Shown here piece by piece: positions 24,292-33,200 of a stretch of 64,000 nucleotides of DNA. The notes beneath the pieces were generated by a model. The model had not been told where the DNA came from, did no database searches, and worked only from the letters and a program-made list of their open reading frames with translations. Position numbers and translations under genes: made by a program. Each line of letters starts with the position of its first letter. Within the stretch, counting starts at the first letter, position 1. The stretch is from NCBI GenBank assembly GCA_030267565.1, contig BRXU01000005.1:1032001-1096000 (forward strand), in the 5' to 3' direction. Source of the DNA: Pleodorina starrii (Eukaryota > Chlorophyta > Chlorophyceae > Chlamydomonadales > Volvocaceae).

Positions 24292-26097
24292 ATGGCCCTC
24301 CAGGCTGGTGTATTATCGTTGACGATCGAATATGCAAAGGACATCAAGGACATTGACTATTTTTGCAGGTAATTTGGTGTGATGTGCCGCGTCAAAGGCC
24401 GGAGCCGGAGCGTCGGGTCTCGGGTGGTCAGTCTTCTCCTCACCGGCCCGCTCCTATGCAAATCCCTTCATCCCTTCAGGGATCAGTCGCTTATTCTTGA
24501 TGCCGTGCTCGTGTTGCCTGCAGGCAGGATCCCTACTGCCTCATCCGCGTGGGAGAGCAGACCTTCCGGTCCAAAACGTCTAAGAACGGCGGCAAAAACC
24601 CCGTTTGGAACGAAGTTTTCAACATAAGCATCATCAACGACAATGACATCTCAATTGAAATCAAGGTGCGGTCGCTGGGTTTGCATGCAAGCGGGCGGGC
24701 GCTTGCGGAAGCCGTCGGCTCCTCGCTTTGTTCACGGTGCCACATACGCCCTTCCATATGAAACCCGCAATGCACCGCCTTTAATGAAGGCCCCTCCTCT
24801 TCGTGCCTTTAATTCTCAACCCCGACGTGCGGCCTACCCTAAGACTTGGTCCCCCGACGAGCCCTGTGTCTCACTGTGTCGCCCCTTTCCGGCGCCGTGT
24901 CATTGCCAGGATGACGACATCGTTCGCGATGGTTTCATCGGAACCTGCGCATTCAACTTGTCGCGGGCGAGGGAAGTGGGAGTCGACCACCTGAACGTGC
25001 CAGTGCTCAGCCCGAAGAGCGGCAAGCAGCACGGCTTCCTGGCGGTGACGCTGAAATGGGCGCCCCACGGGGCCCCTAGCGCAGCCCCACAACTCTCGAC
25101 CGCAGCCCAGATCCAAGCAGCCCAGATCCACGCGGCGGGCGCCGCCGCGTCCGCAGCCGCCGCCGCGTCCGCAGCCAATGCGGCGGCTACCGCCGCCACC
25201 GTCGCCACGGCCGCCGCTGCCGCCGCAGCGCCCTCCGCCATGTCGCCCGCTTACGCCTGCATGCCCCCAGCCCCATACGCAACACAGTCCACGGCCCCAC
25301 AGCCCTACTTCCCTCCCGCCGGGCCCGCCGCGCCCCTGCCTCCGGCCCCGGGCTACAACCCCTCTGCGCCGCCGCCCAGCGCGCCGCCGCTGCAGCAGCC
25401 TATGCCGTACACTCCCTCACAGCAGCCCGCCATGGGCGGCGGCTACGGAGCAGCCGCGCCGCCGTCGTCGGCCGGGCCTTACTCCGCGCCGGCGGGGTCG
25501 GCTGGGGTCTACGCGCCAACACAGCAACCGCCGAACGGCCCTTACTCCGGCGCTCCACAGCCCGGCATGTATTCGTCTGGGCCGCAGCAGCAGCAACCGC
25601 TGCAACCGCCGATGGGCGGTTATCAACAACCAGGGCAGCAGCCAGGGGGTCCGTACCCGCCGCAAGGGATGCCGTACGCGCAAGGCGGTGGCCCGCGGCC
25701 CGGCGTGCAGTACATGCCGAGTCAGCAGCCCGGTGGGCCCTATGCGCCGGGTCAGATGCCGCCTGGCGGAGCGTACGGGCAGCAGCCAGGTGTGCCGTAC
25801 AGGTACCCGCCAGGCCAGATGCCTCCCGCGGGGCCTTACGTGCCCGGAAATGGGTACGGCGTCGCAGGGCCCCAGGTGGGGCCGTACGGCGCGGCTCCGG
25901 TGCAGTACAGCGCGGGCGGTGGGGCGCCGGTGGGTTACGTCGCCGGTGGGATGCCGCAGCAGGCGTATGGCGGCGGCGACATGTACTACACGTCTGATAT
26001 GCCGTACTACCACCACCATCACCACCATCACCATCGCCATCACCACGGCGGCGAGGTCATCATTATCGAGGAGCGCCCCCTGGGCGACTTTTTCTAA
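24292..26097 (+). CDS. C2-domain protein with long Pro/Gly/Tyr/Gln tail and His tract (C2 copy 2)
   Basis: Three exons give 468 aa: 24292-24368, 24524-24665, 24910-26097. The C2 domain contains LTIEYAKDIKDIDYF, RQDPYCLIRVGEQTFR, NPVWNEVF and DDDIVRDGFIGTCAFNL, followed by SGKQHGFLAVTLKW. The three Asp at the start of exon 3 sit where calcium-binding loop residues usually lie. After residue ~130 comes an Ala-rich stretch, then over 200 residues of Pro/Gly/Tyr/Gln (repeated PYxPxQQPGGPY-like words), then eight His, Arg, three His and GGEVIIIEERPLGDFF. The tail resembles plant SRC2-like proteins and may phase-separate or multimerise (inference). Exons 1 and 2 match copies 1 and 3 base for base in length (77, 142). 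The stop lies inside a 36-bp tandem duplication. Confidence 0.88.
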
Positions 26098-26134
26098 GTT
26101 ATCGAGGAGCGCCCCCTGGGCGACTTTTTCCAAG
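26063..26134 (+). repeat. 36-bp tandem duplication across the C2 copy 2 stop codon
   Basis: 26063-26098 and 26099-26134 are the same 36 bases apart from one T/C change. The first copy reads TTC TAA; the second reads TTC CAA in the same frame. Confidence 0.9.
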
Positions 26135-26633
26135 TACTCGTATTTAGCTTCAGGCACTGAGTGGTTTTTTGGATTCAAATTTCAATTCTTCTTCTGGGCG
26201 GGCACTGCGTCCTGGCGGCCACTGGCGAACGTTGACTCGGGTCACTAGGAACAGTAGACAGAAGATGTCAGGATAAAGTCTGCTGTTTCGCGCGGTCTCA
26301 CTCCCGTTGCAGTTGCCGTTGCCGTTGTGGACTGTAGACCTTCGGAAGGCTGGTGGCTGGCGGCCGGTTTGCGATGCGCTCATCCTGTGGAGGCCTGTGG
26401 GAGCTGCGCCTGTGGGGGTTACGTTGCCGCGCCCCTGCCCCACGCGCGTGAATACCGGTCTGGGACAGGATCGGGCTTTGTGCGCGACCACGTGGGACAT
26501 CATGCGCAGTGCGCTTTGCAACCTTTCCTCTGACTTCGTGACGTGCTTGTCGCCAATTTTGTACCGTACATCAACGGGCTGCTTCAGCTTCTCTCGAGAT
26601 GGATGGAGGTCCAGGGAGGTCCCGGGTCTGTAG
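26135..26633. other. Convergent intergenic region, nothing recognised
   Basis: 3' flank of C2 copy 2, facing the 3' end of the leftward nuclease gene. ORFs here have no supporting splice sites or motifs. Confidence 0.4.
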
Positions 26634-26638
26634 TTACA
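26634..26638 (-). terminator. Candidate TGTAA polyadenylation signal of the nuclease gene
   Basis: TGTAA on the minus strand, about 590 bases past the TGA at 27228-27226. Confidence 0.35.
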
Positions 26639-27225
26639 ATCAGTCGGCGTGGGACTTGCTTGAACGCTGCAGAAACGTGTGTCGTGCATGGTCGGTTGGT
26701 CACACAAAATACTGCACTGGGTTGGGGCGCGGGGTTGCTGTTTGGTGCTACAGAGGGCTCTGTGGACCCGGGGAAGGTTCGGAGCCCACTGTGTAGGTGC
26801 TGCGGGTGATGGCCTCCGCGGTTCTTGCAGTCGAGGAAAAGCGATCGAAGAAACTCGTGTACAAGACGGACGCTGGCCCGCGCATCTTTCCGCTGCAAAT
26901 CTACCGAATCCGGTTAGCCTGCAGATCGAGACGCGCGTTGCGTCTGGACCTCTCGGACTTCGGGTACCGCCTCGGCACATCTCAGCAGCTGCCCGCGGCC
27001 AGGGGCCGCAGAAAGCGTAGGCTCGTGTTTTTTTCCGCTGAGGAGGGGCGGGTGCGTTCCGTCACTTCATGTCCCAGAAGGCGCTGAGGTCGGTGCCCGG
27101 GAGCTGCGGGGCGCAGGAGCAATCAACCATTATTTCTCACGCGGATGCAAAAAAACAAGCACAGCCAGAGAACAGGTCGAGAGACGTCCCAATAAAGAGC
27201 AAACTGCGCATACAGCATGAACACA

Positions 27226-30200
27226 TCATATAAATGCACACATCTTTTGCTGCTGCCGCTTGCCCACGCTTGCTTGGGCAGCAGAAGCAGACCGCAGGGC
27301 AGCGCGCAGAAGATCACCCATCAGTCTCTGGGGCGGCGGTGCATGAAGGGTGAGCGGCGTGCCGTACCGTGCCGTACCTGAGGCGTCGTGGGCGTCGCGA
27401 CGACGATCTCAGAGGCGCGGGCGATGGCCAGGGTTCGCTGCACGAAGTCGTCGAAGCCCGGCCGACCGACCCACGGGTCGCTGCCCGGCGGCTGCTTGCG
27501 CGCCACGTACGTGTACTGCAGCTCCCGTAGCAAATCGAACGCCGCCTCCAGATAGGCGTCATCCCTACGGTGAGCATGCCATGATGGGGAGCAGCAGGTG
27601 GCGGCGGCATGCACGAAGAGATGAGAGTGAAATGGAATAGTGGTGATACATTGGTTGCAGTAGTAACCGGCGTACATGTACACACACGTACATAGGATGC
27701 GACGGTGCCCCATTGCCCCATTCCTTGCCCTGATGACCGGCCCTGGCAGCTCCGCCGTATCTGGCTGCCCAACTCCCGACAGCGCCGTCTACCTCTCCCA
27801 ACCACCAACCACCAACCACCGTGTTTATTCCCCTCTGCCACCACCACTCTCCTGACACTCCCTCCCTCGCTCCCTCCCTCCCTCCCTCCTTCCTGACACT
27901 CCCGACCGACCTGAACATCCGGAACACCCGCACTCCCCGCGAGGGCGAGCGGCTCAGCAGCAGCCCGCTGTCGGCGCCGCTGCAAGCCAGGTGCGCCTGC
28001 AGCTGCGGCACCCACACCGGCCACAGCGACTCGATGGGACCCCGGTCTCGCACCACGTACTGAGCACGTGTGTGTATACGCGTGTATACGTGTGTGTCGT
28101 ACAGGGCACCATGTACGGCCGACCGCCGTATACGCGCGCAGCCATGTGTTGTCGTCCAGGGGGGGCCATACGGCATGTATGGTTGTCGTAGAGGGAGGTG
28201 GAGGCCGGCGCATCGATCACAGCGCGCATGAAGGGAGGGGTAAAGGGCGAAAGGGCGGAGCAGCAAAAGAAGGAGAGGGGCATTGGGTAAGTGGACGTGA
28301 AACGCCTCGAAAGAGGTCATGTACATGTCACAACGACGGGGTACAGCAGGACCCGGGACTCGCCGTCCACGGTCGTTTCGCTCCGAAACCCGCCGTTGAC
28401 TGGCTGCTGGTTGACCCCGACCGAGTGGTGAGCCGTGGGAGGCTGTGGCCACAAACGGGCGACAGCCGTCGGCGGCAGATCGACGGACGGAGACGGACAG
28501 ACGGACGGACGGGCGAATTCATGCAGGGTAGCAGGGGACCCGCAGGCGTTGAATGAAAAGGAGGAGGAGGACCAGGAGGTGGTGGAGAAAACGAAGCCGA
28601 CGAAGACGACGACGACGATCACGACACCCGTCTGCCCGCCCACCCGCCGGCAGCTCACGTCCAGCACGACTCCGCGCTTGCGGGCCTTCCTCTGTCCCTT
28701 GTACACGAACGGACAGTGGTTCTTCACCTGCGGCGGCCGGGTAACCGGGGAATGGAACGGTAACCGCAAAGGCAAATGAAGCAATCCACAGTTGTCGTAC
28801 ATATACAGTTGTAATCCGGTGCACCGCACCACCCGGACGCTGAAACCCGTCTGTGTTGCCGCAACGCAATGCAGCGACCAGACAAGAGAGCCCAGCCGTA
28901 CCTTCACCATACCGTACAGTACCGCACACCGCTCACACCAAGGTCTCTAGCTCCGGCTTCGACGGTGGACAAAAGACCCTAAGCCCCACACCGCCCGCAG
29001 TACAGTTCGGTAGACTCACCTCCACGATCTCCCTCAGCCGCACAATCGCCGCCACATCGTCGCCCTGCGAGCAGCCCATCCCCATCCCCACAGCAGCCGC
29101 CGAACCACCACCCGCCGGATGGCCCTCCGCCGCCACACCGAGCTGCAGACCGGACAAAGCCGACGCCGACGCCAACAAAGCAGAGGCCGGAAAGGACGCC
29201 GACGCCGACGGCGCCGCTGCCGCGGCACCGCCCTGATCGTTCGGCGGCCGCATCAGCTCCCCCACCAGCCACTCCACCGCCTCCTCAGAGCCGCTGGCAA
29301 ACAGGGGCGGACTGCGAGACCGGACGTCCGTCCTGCTGCCGCCGTTGAGGAGCGGCGACGATGACAACGACGGGGCAGTACCGCCGCTGGCCGCTGCCAC
29401 CGCCGTGGGGATCTGCGTGTGTCGGACCAGCGCTGCACGGAGCACGGAGCGGGCAATTCGAATGGCGGCGCCGCGGAGGGGCTCCGATGCTAGGGGAGCG
29501 GCGGCGGCGGCGCCGTCGCCGCCGCCGCCGTCGGCGACGTCGTGGGTGGTGTTGTCACGGTGGTGGCCTCCGCGAGCGGCTGTCGCCCAAAGTTCCGCCC
29601 GAGCGACCTGGGTTTGCGCGGGATGTGTAAGGGGCCGTTGCGTGGGTAAGATAACGCAGGGTCGGGGGTTGGGGGCCGTGGGGTCCGACAGGTCGCATGG
29701 GTCCCATGGGTCACTTGGGTCCCATGGGTCACTTGGGTCCCATGGGTCACTTGGGTCACTTGGGTCACATGGTGCACAGAACCCCATAGAATCCCATGGG
29801 TCATATGGGACCATGGAACCGGTGGGTCCATATGACCCCATGTGACCCTTGGGATAGGACCCATGGGACCCAAGAGGGCCCAATGTGCCCCATGGGTTCC
29901 ATGGGTCGCATTAGGATCCCATGGATCATATGGGCCAGCCTCGACCCATGGGTCCAACCTCGACCCATGGGCCCGGCCTCGACCCATGGGCCCAGCCTCG
30001 ACCCATGGGCCCGGCCTCGACCCATGGGCCTGGCCTCGACCCATGGGCCCGGCCTCGACCCATGGGCCCGGCCTCGACCCATGGGCCCGGCCTCGACCCA
30101 TGGGCCCGGCCTCGACCCATGGGCCCGGCCTCGACCCATGGGCCCGGCCTCGACCCATGGGCCCGGCCTCGACTCATGGGCCCGGCCTCGACCCATGGGC

Positions 30201-33200
30201 CCAGCCTCGGACCATGGGCCCAGCCTCGGACCATGGGCCCAGCCTCGGACCATGGGCCCAGCCCCGACCCATGGGCCCGGCCTCGGCCCATGGGCCCGGC
30301 CTCGACTCATGGGCCCAGCTTCGACTCATGGGCCCCGCCTCGACCCATGGGCCCGGCCTCGAGCCATGGGCCCGGCCTCGACCCATGGGCCCGGCCTCGA
30401 CCCATGGGCCCGGCCTCGACCCATGGGCCCGGCCTCGACCCATGGGCCCGGCCTCGACCCATGGGCCCGGCCTCGACTCATGGGCCCAGCCTCGACCCAT
30501 GGGCCCAGCCTCCACCCATGGGCCCGGCCTCGACCCATGGGCCCGGCCTCGACCCATGGGCCCGGCCTCGACCCATGGGCCCGGCCTCGACCCATGGGCC
30601 CGGCCTCGACCCATGGGCCCGGCCTCGACCCATGGGCCCGGCCTCGACCCATGGGCCCGGCCTCGACTCATGGGCCCAGCCTCGACCCATGGGCCCAGCC
30701 TCGGACCATGGGCCCAGCCTCGACCCATGGGCCCGGCCTCGGCCCATGGGCCCAGCCTCGACCCATGGGCCCGGCCTCGACCCATGGGCCCGGCCTCGAC
30801 TCATGGGCCCAGCCTCGAATCATGTGCCCAGCCTCGACCCATGGGCCCAGCCTCGGACCATGGGCCCAGCCTCGACCCATGGGCTCGGCCTCGGCCCATG
30901 GGCCCAGCCTCGACCCATGGGCCCAGCCTCGACCCATGGGCCCGGCCTCGACTCATGGGCCCGGCCTCGACTCATGGGCCCAGCCTCGACCCATGGGCCC
31001 AGCCTCGGACCATGGGCCCAGCCTCGGACCATGGGCCCAGCCCCGACCCATGGGCCCAGCCCCGACCCATGGGCCCGGCCTCGGCCCATGGGCCCAGCTT
31101 CGACTCATGGGCCCAGCCTCGACCCATGGGCCCCGCCTCGACCCATGGGCCCGGCCTCGACCCATGGGCCCGGCCTCGACCCATGGGCCCGGCCTCGACC
31201 CATGGGCCCGGCCTCGACCCATGGGCCCGGCCTCGACCCATGGGCCCGGCCTCGACCCATGGGCCCGGCCTCGACTCATGGGCCCAGCCTCGACCCATGG
31301 GCCCAGCCTCCACCCATGGGCCCGGCCTCGACCCATGGGCCCGGCCTCGACCCATGGGCCCGGCCTCGACCCATGGGCCCGGCCTCGACCCATGGGCCCG
31401 GCCTCGACCCATGGGCCCGGCCTCGACCCATGGGCCCGGCCTCGACCCATGGGCCCGGCCTCGACCCATGGGCCCGGCCTCGACTCATGGGCCCAGCCTC
31501 GACCCATGGGCCCAGCCTCGGACCATGGGCCCAGCCTCGACCCATGGGCCCGGCCTCGGCCCATGGGCCCAGCCTCGACCCATGGGCCCGGCCTCGACCC
31601 ATGGGCCCGGCCTCGACTCATGGGCCCAGCCTCGAATCATGTGCCCAGCCTCGACCCATGGGCCCAGCCTCGGACCATGGGCCCAGCCTCGACCCATGGG
31701 CTCGGCCTCGGCCCATGGGCCCAGCCTCGACCCATGGGCCCAGCCTCGACCCATGGGCCCGGCCTCGACTCATGGGCCCAGCCTCGACCCATGGGCCCGG
31801 CCTCGACCCATGGGCCCGGCCTCGACCCATGGGCCCGGCCTCGACCCATGGGCCCGGCCTCGACCCATGGGCCCGGCCTCGACCCATGGGCCCGGCCTCG
31901 ACCCATGGGCCCGGCCTCGACCCATGGGCCCGGCCTCGACTCATGGGCCCAGCCTCGACCCATGGGCCCAGCCTCGGACCATGGGCCCAGCCTCGACCCA
32001 TGGGCCCGGCCTCGGCCCATGGGCCCAGCCTCGACCCATGGGCCCGGCCTCGACCCATGGGCCCGGCCTCGACTCATGGGCCCAGCCTCGACTCATGTGC
32101 CCAGCCTCGACCCATGGGCCCAGCCTCGGACCATGGGCCCAGCCTCGACCCATGGGCTCGGCCTCGGCCCATGGGCCCAGCCTCGACCCATGGGCCCAGC
32201 CTCGACCCATGGGCCCGGCCTCGACTCATGGGCCCAGCCTCGGACCATGGGCCCAGCCTCGGACCATGGGCCCAGCCCCGACCCATGGGCCCGGCCTCGG
32301 CCCATGGGCCCAGCCTCGACTCATGGGCCCAGCCTCGACCCATGGGCCCCGCCTCGACCCATGGGCCCGGCCTCGACCCATGGGCCCGGCCTCGACTCAT
32401 GGGCCCAGCCTCGGACCATGGGCCCAGCCTCGGACCATGGGCCCAGCCCCGACCCATGGGCCCGGCCTCGGCCCATGGGCCCAGCCTCGACTCATGGGCC
32501 CAGCCTCGACCCATGGGCCCCGCCTCGACCCATGGGCCCGGCCTCGACCCATGGGCCCAGGACTCCCATGTTTCCCATCGGTCATGTGAGCCCCACGGGT
32601 CACATGGGCCAGCTCCCCAAGCTCTTCCCCAACATCGCAACCCACACATCCCGTGCCCCGTCGTACGATACCATACCTGGATATCCGTACGCGTGATCGG
32701 CACGTGATGTACGACCAGCGCGTCGGGTGAAGCCCCTGCGCGTATTTGAAGGCGGGTTCGCCAGTCAGTGGAACTGGAAGTCCTTTGTTCGATACTGCCA
32801 TGGACCGAATTTCAGAGTGTGGACCCAAAAGGATCGTCGCTGCAGTCCGCACCCCAATACTGTCGCAGCGGGAGATCAACGTTTTAGGGTTTTACCCTGT
32901 CGCAACGTGCAGCGCGCAGACACCACTGGTTGAGTGGGCAGTCCAAGAGTTGCGGGAGAGCCGCGTCAAAGGGACAGTGGGTCACCAGCCCAACCACGTC
33001 AGGCCTTCTGCGCACGTGGCCACCAAACCCAGCGGTACCCAAGTGGTACGGGCGCCGCGGTACCCACAACCGCAGCGCACATCTATAATCGCAGCGGGCA
33101 TCGGGCAGCGCACTGCCGAGGTTCGCGTTTTGGTGTCCCGCATAGGACCCGTCCATGCCAAAGACAGGCCAGGCAGCCTGCCAGATAGAGCACGCCCGGC

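Noticed and set aside
25178..26248. 356-codon plus-strand Arg/Pro ORF
   Set aside because: Out-of-frame shadow of the C2 copy 2 tail exon.
29796..32707. Three plus-strand ORFs of more than 900 codons, and many minus-strand ones, rich in Pro/Gly/His/Trp
   Set aside because: They are simple translations of the stop-free 19-bp repeat in every register and lie inside an intron of the minus-strand nuclease gene.
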